Of a stretch of DNA of 64,000 bases, positions 52,587-61,432 are shown piece by piece. The notes beneath the pieces were generated by a model. It did no database searches. It had not been told where the DNA came from and worked only from the letters and a program-made list of their open reading frames with translations. The position numbers and the translations under genes are program-made. This stretch comes from SHAN690 sp038131955. Lineage in GTDB: Bacteria; Bacteroidota; Bacteroidia; Flavobacteriales_G; Salibacteraceae. Within the stretch, counting starts at the first letter, position 1. The number at the start of each line of letters is the position of its first letter. Location: contig JAYPQK010000002.1 of assembly GCA_038131955.1 (NCBI GenBank), positions 248,001 through 312,000 of the forward strand, given 5' to 3'.

Positions 52587-52620
52587 GTCACCAAAGGTAA
52601 CAAGCGCACCCGTGGAGGGT

Positions 52621-55600
52621 TTAGCGGATGAGTGAAAAACTGCCCTGAACTTCGCGTTCCTTGTCGTCAGAAGTCATGAATCGGATCACGTAGACATACG
52701 TGCCTATAGGAGCGTACTTATTGCTGTTGGGCATTAATCCGTCCCAGCGATAGTTCATATTATCTCCTTCAAACATGGTCTCTCCCCATCGGTTGAACAC
52801 GGTGATCTCGAACTTCTTGCCTTCATTCAAGCCTTCGACGAACCAGAAGTCATTATCTCCGTCGCCATTGGGAGTAAACGAATTTGGAATGTACAGCGTC
52901 GTGATCGGATTGATGACCAGATACCACTGCTCTCCTTGGAAGAATCCGCTGCCCGTCACATCCGTGGATCCAGCAATCCTTGAAACAGGTCTCCTTGCCG
53001 TATCGGCACATCCCCACTCGTTCCACACCACTTGTTGCACAGGATACTCTCCTGACTGCTGATAGGTATGGACCGGTGCAAAATCTTCTGATAAGGCTCC
53101 GTCTCCGAAGGACCACCACCACTTCACGCCATAACGAGAAGCGTTGACGAACTCGACTTCCGGGTTGTACATGTTGTACGACAACTCTGCAAGGTCAAAA
53201 GCCGCGATGGGCGCAGGAAGGACGGTGATCGCAGATTCTTGATTCGACACATTCCTACATCCCAACTCACTTATCGCTACCAAGCGAATCGAATGCTCGG
53301 TTGGAATGATGGTATCGTTCTCAATGATGAAGTCCGGGTCAGAAGCGATGGAAAAGAGAGAGTCGTTGTAATACCACTCATATTCCAGTTGACCGGTGCT
53401 GATCGAACTAGTATTCACCAAAGTCACTTTCAATGGTGAGCAGCCCAGATCGGGCAGGATCTCAAAACTAGTTTTAGGTGTCGCAGGAATAACAATCTCT
53501 TTCTCGACTACATCAACACATCCCTTGTTAGAGCTCGCTTCCAAGGTAACGTTGTACATGCCTGGGAGCAGATATGTGTGATACGGGTACTCCTGACTGC
53601 TCACTCCCCCATCTCCGAATATCCAGCTAGTTTGACTAATGACACCGTTCTGCACCTTGGAAGTGTTCGTAAACTTCGATGAATCTTCCGCACAAGCTGG
53701 ATCAAAGGTGAAGTTCGCCGTCGGCAATGGGAAAATGGAGGCGGTGTTCTGTCCATAGGTGGTACAACCGTAGTTACTCCATGTACGCAGATACACTTGG
53801 ATGTCCTCAAATTCGGTCGTCTGATAGATCGGATTCTGAATCGTTTGGGTATCGCTGCTGTTGAAGATCCACTGCCAAGCCACGATCTGGTCTCCTCCGG
53901 GAGTTACTTGGGCAATGGTGCCCTGGTCGTAGAACGGTAGTGGATCACCCTCACAAACGTTGTTTTGCCATCCAAAAGCCGTATTCGGCGTTGGATACAC
54001 GCGGATCGGACGGATGACTGTGTCTTCGCAACCTAGGTTAGATTCAACCGTCAAGGTCACAAAATGCAGACCTGGTGTAGTGTAATTGTGTTGTGGTGAA
54101 GCTGAAAACGCGGAGTCACCATCGCCAAACTCCCACTTGTAGTAGGTCAATAAACCACTTTGGTTGAAAGAGGCCTGCGTGAATTGGGTGTTCTGGTTAT
54201 CGCACACGGTATCCGCAAAGAAGTTGGCCACCGGCAGATAGTACACCTGGATGGTCTTTGTAATGCTGTCGACGCAACCACTATCACTAGTCACAATGAG
54301 CTGAACGTTCTTTGGGCCAGGGTTACCATAAACATGGGTTGGACCCGGCTGAGGTGGGTTGGCACCCGTGTAAGTGAAGTTATTTCCATCACCATAATCC
54401 CACTCCCATGTCTGAATGTCACCTAAGGCGACAGTGGTACTATCGATCAACTGGGACGCGTCGTTGTGACAAACCCCGGGAATATAGAAGTCCGCATCCG
54501 GTATCGGGTGAACGGTGATGTTCTTAGTCACCGAGTCTTGACATCCGATCGAGTCGGTCACCTTGAGTTCTATCGGGTAGATGCCGTAATTATTGTAAAC
54601 GTGGGAAGGATTGAGACTGTAGTACTCTGCAACGGCATCTGTATCCACATCCCACTCCAGACCAGCAATAGGCCAAGTGGTAGCTTGAGATTGATCTTGC
54701 AAGGTCACCGCAAATCCTTCGCAGGCATTGGTGTAATTGAAATCGACATCAGGCAGACCATAGATCTGGATCATGGTATCCACCGTATCAATACAACCCG
54801 CATTGGTCTCGATGATCAGACTGACATTGTAGTTTCCAGCTGAACTGTAATGGTAAGTTGGGTTTTCTACTGTGTCATTTCCAAGATTATCCCCCATATC
54901 CCAATCCCAACTGACAACATTCCCGCCCATGGGTAAAAAGGAGTTATCAAAGAGATAGCTTGAATCAGCATAGCAGTTATTGTCGAAATCTATATGGGCT
55001 TGTGCAGGCGGATGGATGTAGATCTCCTTCGTCATGGTATCCGTGCAGCCATTGATATCCGTGGCTATCAGGGACACCAGAAAGGTGTCCGCGCTGTTAT
55101 ATATGTGCCAGGGGTTGGTGTCATTGAGGATTGTGCCATCTCCCATGTCCCAATAGAAGGTGTCGAGGTTCGAAAAGGCATTGGCTCCGGCGCAGCCGCT
55201 GGTGTCAATGAAAAAGAACTGGGCCGAGTCACCGAAACAGACGTTATGATTCTCGATCTGGTAGTCTACATACAACTCGTAGTTGAAGTCCAAATACCGA
55301 GCATTTGCCTGACTGTAGTTGTAGAATCCAAATAATCCTGGCTCGAAACACCCACTCTCATCAAAAATGGTATCGGAATCGATCATAATGACCGCCCGTG
55401 TCGGCGTATACAAGAGTTCAAAGTCATAGTAGGTGTAGGCGACCCAACCATTGGTGGTGCTATAGGCTGTCTGCAGAACATTAAAGTTGGCACTATTGGT
55501 ATGTACCCAAAAACTTGGGAAAACACTGTTATTGGTTCTCTGGAATGTGCCGTCGACCTTGTCTAGGGAGAATCCCTCCTGAGCTACCCACCCCAGATAA

Positions 55601-55995
55601 TTCTGTGTGTTCTTTTTCCAATCAAAGAGATAATACTCGTGATCCATGAATTGGGTACCAAACCACGCTTGATCCCAGGTTTCTTTGAAACCAAATACAA
55701 AGCCCACGTAGTCATCATCTGAATAATCCTCCACTCGGAAAGTTCCGGTCACGCGAACATTGATCAATGTATCAGGCCCCACGAACATGCGAGGGAAGTT
55801 GGTATTGTACTGGCTGAGTAGCTGACTTCCACTGCTTTGAATCGTCCAACCATTTGAACCTGTGTAGGTGGAGTCACCCGTTCTTCTCCAAGTATTGAAA
55901 TCCACAGACTGGACGCACTGGGCATCCACCTCGACAGACGCCAGCCAGACGAGAACAGACAGCAAGGAAAAAGAAAAGAAATTCTTCAGGTTCAT
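52621..55995 (-). CDS. Giant secreted PKD-repeat protein with TSP C-terminal-like domain and gliding-motility C-terminal domain
   Basis: 1124 residues from ATG 55995. A signal peptide (NFFSFSLLSVLVWLASVEVDA) is followed by a thrombospondin C-terminal/L-lectin-like domain (about residues 35-250: VRVTGTFRVEDYSDDDYVGF, ...DFNYEL). About nine PKD repeats follow, each with W-x-F/W-GDG and a YxxxGxYxVxL segment near the end (FYWDMGDGT, KWEFGDGDSA, WWSFGDGALS). The last 85 residues are a gliding-motility-associated type B T9SS sorting domain (IPNSFTPNGDGDNDFW, ITVFNRWGETMFEG). Export through T9SS to the cell surface is expected; adhesion or gliding is likely. Preceded by a TATATTTG -7 element. Confidence 0.88.
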   Translation of the reverse strand: MNLKNFFSFSLLSVLVWLASVEVDAQCVQSVDFNTWRRTGDSTYTGSNGWTIQSSGSQLLSQYNTNFPRMFVGPDTLINVRVTGTFRVEDYSDDDYVGFVFGFKETWDQAWFGTQFMDHEYYLFDWKKNTQNYLGWVAQEGFSLDKVDGTFQRTNNSVFPSFWVHTNSANFNVLQTAYSTTNGWVAYTYYDFELLYTPTRAVIMIDSDTIFDESGCFEPGLFGFYNYSQANARYLDFNYELYVDYQIENHNVCFGDSAQFFFIDTSGCAGANAFSNLDTFYWDMGDGTILNDTNPWHIYNSADTFLVSLIATDINGCTDTMTKEIYIHPPAQAHIDFDNNCYADSSYLFDNSFLPMGGNVVSWDWDMGDNLGNDTVENPTYHYSSAGNYNVSLIIETNAGCIDTVDTMIQIYGLPDVDFNYTNACEGFAVTLQDQSQATTWPIAGLEWDVDTDAVAEYYSLNPSHVYNNYGIYPIELKVTDSIGCQDSVTKNITVHPIPDADFYIPGVCHNDASQLIDSTTVALGDIQTWEWDYGDGNNFTYTGANPPQPGPTHVYGNPGPKNVQLIVTSDSGCVDSITKTIQVYYLPVANFFADTVCDNQNTQFTQASFNQSGLLTYYKWEFGDGDSAFSASPQHNYTTPGLHFVTLTVESNLGCEDTVIRPIRVYPTPNTAFGWQNNVCEGDPLPFYDQGTIAQVTPGGDQIVAWQWIFNSSDTQTIQNPIYQTTEFEDIQVYLRTWSNYGCTTYGQNTASIFPLPTANFTFDPACAEDSSKFTNTSKVQNGVISQTSWIFGDGGVSSQEYPYHTYLLPGMYNVTLEASSNKGCVDVVEKEIVIPATPKTSFEILPDLGCSPLKVTLVNTSSISTGQLEYEWYYNDSLFSIASDPDFIIENDTIIPTEHSIRLVAISELGCRNVSNQESAITVLPAPIAAFDLAELSYNMYNPEVEFVNASRYGVKWWWSFGDGALSEDFAPVHTYQQSGEYPVQQVVWNEWGCADTARRPVSRIAGSTDVTGSGFFQGEQWYLVINPITTLYIPNSFTPNGDGDNDFWFVEGLNEGKKFEITVFNRWGETMFEGDNMNYRWDGLMPNSNKYAPIGTYVYVIRFMTSDDKEREVQGSFSLIR

Positions 55996-56006
55996 TTGAT
56001 GGAATT

Positions 56007-56014
56007 CAAATATA
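56007..56014 (-). promoter_or_regulatory. -7 promoter element of the PKD-protein gene
   Basis: Minus-strand TATATTTG is an exact TAnnTTTG, 11 bases before the ATG at 55995. -33 is poorly matched. Confidence 0.45.
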
Positions 56015-56083
56015 GCACCTCGGTTTATTTCAGAACGCAAGAGAAGTGCATTGGTTGGCTCAGAACTATAATTTGTCGATAGA

Positions 56084-57499
56084 TTACTTCAATCCGTACT
56101 TATCGATCAAATAAACCAAAGCTGCAATAGACGCTGTACCTAACTCCAATTCTCGCTTATTGACTTGATCGAAGGTGTCATTCTCCGAGTGATGGTGATC
56201 AAAGTAGCGCTGACTGTCCGGTACGAATCCAATGAGCACATTCTCCTCCGTTTTTAGGGGTCCGATATCTGCTCCACTTCCACCCTCTTCTACTTGATGA
56301 ATGCCATACTTCTCCAAGATGGTCTCCCATTCGAGCATCTGCTCTAGAGCCGTTTCTGAGCCATCCACATGGAAACCTCTCGGCGTGAAGCCTCCCCGAT
56401 CCGATTCGATGGCAGCAATGTGGGTCTCACCTGACGTCTTTGCCCATTCGGCGTACTTCTTTCCCCCTCTCAATCCGTTCTCCTCATTCATGAAGAACAC
56501 CACCCGTACGGTATGCTTAGGTTGATAGTCGATCTTCTTTAGCAACTCTAACACACCGAGCGACTGCATCACCCCGGCCCCATCGTCGTGTGCTCCGTGA
56601 CCGACGTCCCAGCTATCCAAGTGTCCACCCACCACGATCACCTCTTCAGGGCGCTCTGAACCTTTGATCTCTCCGATCACATTGAAGGATTCTTTGTCAG
56701 GCAGGGTCCGGCATGATTGACGCATCATTACCTTCACCTCCTCGCCCTTCGCAAGCATGGCGCTCAATGTCTCCGCATCCTCCGTACTCACCGCCGCCGC
56801 CGGAATGCTATCGATGCCCTCATCGTACTTCATGCTGCCGGTATGGGGGAAATCATCGATGCGCATATTAAGCGAACGTACCAAGGCTCCCACCGCTCCG
56901 TATTTGGCCGCTTCAACGGCACCACCCCAACGATGCTTTACGCAATGTCCATAACTGTGGAAGGTGTACAAGTTCTCCGGATTCATCTTCTCATTGAAGA
57001 ACACAATCTTTCCTTCTACTTTTTCGCGACCAAGCTTTTCAAGATCCTCCCAAGACTCCACCTCAATGATAGGTGCAAACAATCCATCCTTTGGCGTAGC
57101 TACTGAACCTCCCAATGCGAGGATGTTGATCTGTTCGGATTCACCGCTTTCTGCTCTGTAAAAGGCAATTTCCTTCTCTCCGCGCTGCCATACCGGAACC
57201 ATGACCGACTGCTTCCAGGTCTTCAAACCCAAACCTTCCATCAATCGAGCTGAATACTCCACGGCCGAGTCCGCTTGGGGCGAACCACTCAGACGAGGTC
57301 CGATCTCCAAGCACATTTCTCCAAGCCACGGATATACATTACTCTCCGTGAGGGCGAGGCGGTAGAACTCATCTAAGACCTGCTGGTCGTCTAAAAAATC
57401 AATGTGGTCAGCTGGCTCAGACTTCGTATTTCTGGCTTCTTGAGCGAATAGAGACAAAGACAGCAAGCTGATCGTCAAAAGGAGGAATCTTGATTTCAT
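56084..57499 (-). CDS. Secreted M28 (aminopeptidase-like) metallopeptidase
   Basis: 471 residues with a signal peptide (FLLLTISLLSLSLFAQ). A PA-like inserted domain (EVESWEDLEKLGREKVEGK) is followed by the M28 catalytic core: VVGGHLDSWDVGHGAHDDGAG (two metal ligands), FFMNEENGLRG (catalytic Glu) and FDHHHSENDTFDQV (final His). This matches secreted zinc carboxy/aminopeptidases such as PGCP-type enzymes. Cytoplasmic PepT at 38335 is unrelated. Followed on the same strand, after 36 bases, by the decayed T9SS cargo. Confidence 0.9.
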   Translation of the reverse strand: MKSRFLLLTISLLSLSLFAQEARNTKSEPADHIDFLDDQQVLDEFYRLALTESNVYPWLGEMCLEIGPRLSGSPQADSAVEYSARLMEGLGLKTWKQSVMVPVWQRGEKEIAFYRAESGESEQINILALGGSVATPKDGLFAPIIEVESWEDLEKLGREKVEGKIVFFNEKMNPENLYTFHSYGHCVKHRWGGAVEAAKYGAVGALVRSLNMRIDDFPHTGSMKYDEGIDSIPAAAVSTEDAETLSAMLAKGEEVKVMMRQSCRTLPDKESFNVIGEIKGSERPEEVIVVGGHLDSWDVGHGAHDDGAGVMQSLGVLELLKKIDYQPKHTVRVVFFMNEENGLRGGKKYAEWAKTSGETHIAAIESDRGGFTPRGFHVDGSETALEQMLEWETILEKYGIHQVEEGGSGADIGPLKTEENVLIGFVPDSQRYFDHHHSENDTFDQVNKRELELGTASIAALVYLIDKYGLK

Positions 57500-57535
57500 G
57501 CGCCAAATGTAATCCTTGACGCGAACGACTGCTAC

Positions 57536-58337
57536 TTAGCAGACGATCAGTTTTTGAACGTGTGATCCGCGCTCATCCATCCATTGAAGGGAATAAACTC
57601 CTGACGGAAGGTGAGAAACTTGGATAGCGCTTCGATTCCCACTTGCCGAGACAGTCAACACTTCACGCCCTTGCATATCCCGTATCACGATCTGCCTCAA
57701 GGGGTTTTGCGACTCTAAGTAAACCATGGATAGTGGGATTTGGATACACTTTCGTATCGCCTAACACGTTCTCGCCCACAGACAAAAGGTCAATGGTCTT
57801 CGTCACTACATCCTCATCGTATTGGTTGTAGGCATACAGTCGAACCAAATAGGCTTGTTTCTCAGGATAGGTGTGACAGATACTATCTACGTTGTCGTCG
57901 TTGGTCGTGCTATCTCCAAAGATCCAAATGACCGTTTCCGCTCGCTTTGAGGTATTGGTGAAGCACAACTCCAAATGATTCCAATCCCAAGTAAAATCCG
58001 CTTCCGGCGGAAGGCAGGAGTCGATCGTCAGCACAGCTACATCACTATGAACTAGATTCCCCAAACTATCCCCTACTTCACAGAACACACTCGCATCCCC
58101 AGCAGTCGCCGTTTCGCAATACAATCGAAAGTCTGAATCAGAACCGTTCAGGATAGTGGTGTCATTCCCCTCCAGTTCATATCACTGGTAGGTCAATCCG
58201 CCACCTACAGCTGTGACGGCAAATTCTCCGCATTCGCCAGGACAAACGACATCGTCCACGGGCTGAGAAGTAATGATGGGCTGAGCCCCAAGAAAGGAAA
58301 CGTGAAGAAAAAGCGCGAAAGCGATAAAGGTTCTCAT
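57536..58337 (-). pseudogene. Decayed T9SS cargo protein (nonsense codon and frameshift)
   Basis: From ATG 58337 a signal peptide (FIAFALFLHVSFLGAQ) leads into an Ig-like region, then a TGA at 58182-58184 interrupts GGGLTYQ-stop-YELEG where a Trp is expected. The frame continues through SDFRLYCETATAGDA, a PKD-like VIWIFGDSTTNDDN and VYPNPTIHG, then shifts at about 57720-57730. The next frame supplies MVYLESQNPLRQIVIRD and a T9SS sorting end (SGVYSLQWMDE). About 265 residues. Two independent defects suggest a pseudogene; sequencing error remains possible. Confidence 0.75.
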
Positions 58338-58385
58338 GGTCGTAGCATAAACATGAACGACGAATCTACGATTTCTTCGTTGCCT

Positions 58386-60665
58386 TTACTTGACCTTAGG
58401 ATCAAACTGAAATCGAAGCCCAAGAAAGAACTCACGTCCGTGGATCGACCCATAAGAATAGGAAGTATCGAAATAGGGACTAAAGCCTGCAGGTGAATTG
58501 GGATCATTAAATCCGACTAGGGGAGTTTCAGTCTGCCGGAAATTGAAGATATTCTGCACCCCACCATATATCTCCAAGTCTCTCTTCGACCATTGTTTCG
58601 TGATCTGAATATTGTGGATCGAGAATGGCTGGGATGTAGTCGATTTAGGTGTACCCAGAGGTTCTCCTTCAGCGTCAAGGTCAAACACTTCCGGTAGTGA
58701 CATGGGCCCGGTAATCGTGGTGGTATAGGCAAAATCAACCTTTCTCCTCTCCCACCGATAGTTGAGGGTGAATACCCCACTCCAAAGCGGAGCGAAAGGA
58801 ATGGCTTCAGTCGACCATTCCTGGTCATCCCATTCCGTGGTGGTAGCACGGTTCAAGTTAATCCCAATGTTGTACGCCAATGGAAAAGAGAATTGTTGAT
58901 TAAAGGAAGCCGCGAGACCATAGCTTTCAGCAAAGCCATTGGCATTGGCGTAGATGATCTTATTGGGTGTATCGTAGTCCGGAACGATCTTATTCGAGAA
59001 GCGGGTGTAATACACATCCATATCAAACATGCCTGAGGTGTTCCAAAGCGAATGGATGTGATTAAAGTTAAGAGACATATTCCACGACCGTTCCGGGTCA
59101 AGCTGTTCCTTTAGCTCCACCGTGCGTTGACCCGTGATGAAGGCATGATCTTCGGTAAACAAATTGACGATCTTGAAACCCGTTCCCGCATTCAAACGGA
59201 CCGAAGTCCACTCGTTGGTATTCATCTTGACACTGACGCGAGGCGAAGGAATGAGCCCATGGTTTACATAGTGATCCAAGCGCATTCCTCCGAGAAGTGT
59301 CAAACGCGTATTGGGTGACCACTCGTCCTCGATAAAGGCACCAGGAATATACTGCCGCTCGGGGTTATTTCTCAGGTCCTCGTTGGTTGCCACGGTATTA
59401 TCGTCGTAGAACTGCAAGCGTTGTGTAACGCCAGAGGTCAGGGTATGCTTACGAAGCGGTTTGGTCCAGACGAGATTAGCAAACCCGATGCCTTGCTGAG
59501 CCATGTAAAGGTCTGACCCGTAATAGCTGTCTTGATCGTGCCAGCTCAATGAGTAATCGACACGGACGTCCTCAGCGCCAGGCAAGTCATAGGTTCCAAA
59601 CACCTCTCCGCGCTGCGTGTAGATGCTTTCTCCATAGATGCTGTCGTTGCCTCTCAAGGTTCGGTAATTTCGATCTACAAAGAAGTCACGGACGCCGTTC
59701 CATCGGTCTTCTAGGTAGAGTTTACCCGCGATCGTGAACTTCTTGTGATCCGGACGCTTCAAGCTCCACTTCGAGAATAGGCTCAGTCTATCCATTCCGA
59801 TTCGATCCCCGAATCCGTCATCATTGAAATCCTCGAACTGATTCATGGACGTGAAGTTTATCCCCGAGAACGAACTCCAATTACCGGTTTTTGTAGCCAA
59901 TGTGATGTTTCCGAATCCTTCCAAGTGAGATGTCCCCATGACATCTAAGGCCAGCAGAGGTTCGCCTTGTGGGTCTTTGGTGATGATGTTGATCACACCT
60001 GCGATCGCTTCCGAACCATAGAGTGTCGAACTCGGTCCTTTCACTACTTCAAAGCGATCGATCATCTGGGTGGGAATGCCATTCAATCCATATACCGAAG
60101 CTAGGTTACCGTAGATGGGAGTTCCATCCATCAAAACAGCCGTATACGGTCCTGGAAGTCCATTAATACTGATGCTATTGGTAAAGCAAACTCCACACGC
60201 ATTTACCTCTTGCACTCCGTTGATGAGTTGGAGTCCATCAATGAGATTCACCGCCGGTATGTTGTTTAGCAGTCGCTCTGCCTTGATCACTTCCACCTTG
60301 ATCGGTGAAGCCTTGACAAAGGTCTCGCGCATCGTTCCGGTGATAACCACTTCATCTAGGCCGAGCATATCCTCCCTCACGGTGATCTTTCCCAGTTGAA
60401 CATCTCCTGATCCGGCCTCCACTTTAACCGAGGTGCGCTGATAGCCTAGACTCGAAATGACTAAGATCAATGCTTCCTCCATCTCTGTTTCAATGATGAA
60501 TCGCCCATCCTCATCACTTGTTGCACCTTGTGTTGTTCCTGAGATCGTGATTGTAGCAAAGGGTAATGGTGTATCTGCACCATCGACCAATACGCCGCTG
60601 ATGTCTCGGGCGAAGGATGAAGCAGAAAGGAAAAGAGTGAGAATGACGAGCAATAGCTTGTTCAT
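58386..60665 (-). CDS. TonB-dependent receptor, probable metal uptake
   Basis: 759 residues from ATG 60665 with a signal peptide (LLLVILTLFLSASSFA). A carboxypeptidase-regulatory-like domain (ISGVLVDGADTPLPFATITI), a plug with a CxxC in EVNACGVCFTNSI followed by NGLPGPYTAVLMDGTPIYG, and a 22-strand-type barrel ending FLGLRFQF. The CxxC plug motif and the position next to MntR-like and ZIP genes point to a metal or metallophore receptor. Exact cargo unknown. The palindrome at 60687 lies over its promoter, so repression by the divergent regulator is likely. Confidence 0.87.
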   Translation of the reverse strand: MNKLLLVILTLFLSASSFARDISGVLVDGADTPLPFATITISGTTQGATSDEDGRFIIETEMEEALILVISSLGYQRTSVKVEAGSGDVQLGKITVREDMLGLDEVVITGTMRETFVKASPIKVEVIKAERLLNNIPAVNLIDGLQLINGVQEVNACGVCFTNSISINGLPGPYTAVLMDGTPIYGNLASVYGLNGIPTQMIDRFEVVKGPSSTLYGSEAIAGVINIITKDPQGEPLLALDVMGTSHLEGFGNITLATKTGNWSSFSGINFTSMNQFEDFNDDGFGDRIGMDRLSLFSKWSLKRPDHKKFTIAGKLYLEDRWNGVRDFFVDRNYRTLRGNDSIYGESIYTQRGEVFGTYDLPGAEDVRVDYSLSWHDQDSYYGSDLYMAQQGIGFANLVWTKPLRKHTLTSGVTQRLQFYDDNTVATNEDLRNNPERQYIPGAFIEDEWSPNTRLTLLGGMRLDHYVNHGLIPSPRVSVKMNTNEWTSVRLNAGTGFKIVNLFTEDHAFITGQRTVELKEQLDPERSWNMSLNFNHIHSLWNTSGMFDMDVYYTRFSNKIVPDYDTPNKIIYANANGFAESYGLAASFNQQFSFPLAYNIGINLNRATTTEWDDQEWSTEAIPFAPLWSGVFTLNYRWERRKVDFAYTTTITGPMSLPEVFDLDAEGEPLGTPKSTTSQPFSIHNIQITKQWSKRDLEIYGGVQNIFNFRQTETPLVGFNDPNSPAGFSPYFDTSYSYGSIHGREFFLGLRFQFDPKVK

Positions 60666-60669
60666 GGAA

Positions 60670-60677
60670 CAAAAGTA
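60670..60677 (-). promoter_or_regulatory. -7 promoter element of the TonB receptor gene
   Basis: Minus-strand TACTTTTG is an exact TAnnTTTG. A TTTA 21 bases upstream, inside the palindrome, may act as -33. The ATG is only four bases downstream, so the message would be almost leaderless. Confidence 0.5.
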
Positions 60678-60686
60678 TACAGCTTT

Positions 60687-60702
60687 TTTAGACTTATCTA
60701 AA
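60687..60702. promoter_or_regulatory. Palindromic operator, MntR/DtxR-box-like
   Basis: TTTAGA-CTTA-TCTAAA is a perfect inverted repeat with 6-base arms. It covers the -33 region of the receptor promoter and lies about 30 bases upstream of the -7 of the regulator gene. The TTTAG...CTAAA shape matches known MntR/DtxR-family boxes. A further half-site TTTAGA starts at 60731. Confidence 0.6.
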
Positions 60703-60732
60703 GTTATTTTACAATACACTTTGAAATAGGTT

Positions 60733-60740
60733 TAGATTTG
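60733..60740 (+). promoter_or_regulatory. -7 promoter element of the MntR-like regulator gene
   Basis: TAGATTTG is an exact TAnnTTTG and overlaps the TTTAGA half-site. The GTG start is 18 bases farther on. Confidence 0.5.
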
Positions 60741-60757
60741 CATGAAATTTTTTCGAA

Positions 60758-61417
60758 GTGGCCTCCTTTACCGTTGAGAATTATATCAAAGCGATCTATC
60801 GACTGAGTCAAAAAGACGCGGAGGGCGTGAGTACCAATGCCATTGCTGAAGCCTTGGGAACCAAGGCAGCCACAGTTTCTGACATGTTGAAGAAACTGAG
60901 CCAGCACAAGCTCATTCACTACAAGAAATACCAAGGAACTACCCTTACCAAGAATGGGCGAGACATGGCATTGAACATCATCCGAAAGCATCGACTTTGG
61001 GAAGTGTTCTTGGTAGACAAGCTGGAATTTCGATGGGATGAGGTACACGATATCGCAGAGGAACTCGAGCATATCGACTCGGACGAACTGATCAACCGCC
61101 TCGAGGATTTTCTTGGTCGTCCCAAATTTGACCCACACGGAGATCCGATCCCGACACGCGAAGGACAGATCGAACGACGAGAGCAAGTTCCCTTGACCGA
61201 GCTCAAGACCAACGAAACCGGATACGTCACAGGGGTAAAGGACAGTTCGAAGGAATTCCTGCAATACTTAGACGCGCAGGGCATTGAGCTGGGAAACAAA
61301 CTCGAAGTGACCGACATCTTTGACTACGATAAGTCACGCACGGTAAAGCATCAAGGCAAATTAGTGACTTTAAGCCAGCAGGTTTGCAAGAACCTATTTG
61401 TAAGAACAGAATCCTAA
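60758..61417 (+). CDS. MntR/DtxR-family metal-dependent repressor
   Basis: 219 residues from GTG 60758. N-terminal winged helix (ENYIKAIYRLSQKDAEGVST, then ATVSDMLKKLSQH), a dimerisation/metal helix region HRLWEVFLVDKLEFRWDEVH, then EELEHID, and a C-terminal FeoA/SH3-like domain. By alignment with DtxR the ligands are His78, Glu82, His97, Glu101, Glu104 and His105; the position of DtxR Cys102 is Glu101, as in manganese-type MntR rather than iron-type DtxR. It should repress when loaded with metal. Divergent from the TonB receptor, 16 bases before the ZIP gene. Confidence 0.88.
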   Translation: MASFTVENYIKAIYRLSQKDAEGVSTNAIAEALGTKAATVSDMLKKLSQHKLIHYKKYQGTTLTKNGRDMALNIIRKHRLWEVFLVDKLEFRWDEVHDIAEELEHIDSDELINRLEDFLGRPKFDPHGDPIPTREGQIERREQVPLTELKTNETGYVTGVKDSSKEFLQYLDAQGIELGNKLEVTDIFDYDKSRTVKHQGKLVTLSQQVCKNLFVRTES

Positions 61418-61432
61418 TCACGGAAAACACAG

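Noticed and set aside
58386..60719. Start of the TonB receptor at 60719
   Set aside because: The residues before 60665 run through the promoter and operator; the signal peptide begins at 60665.
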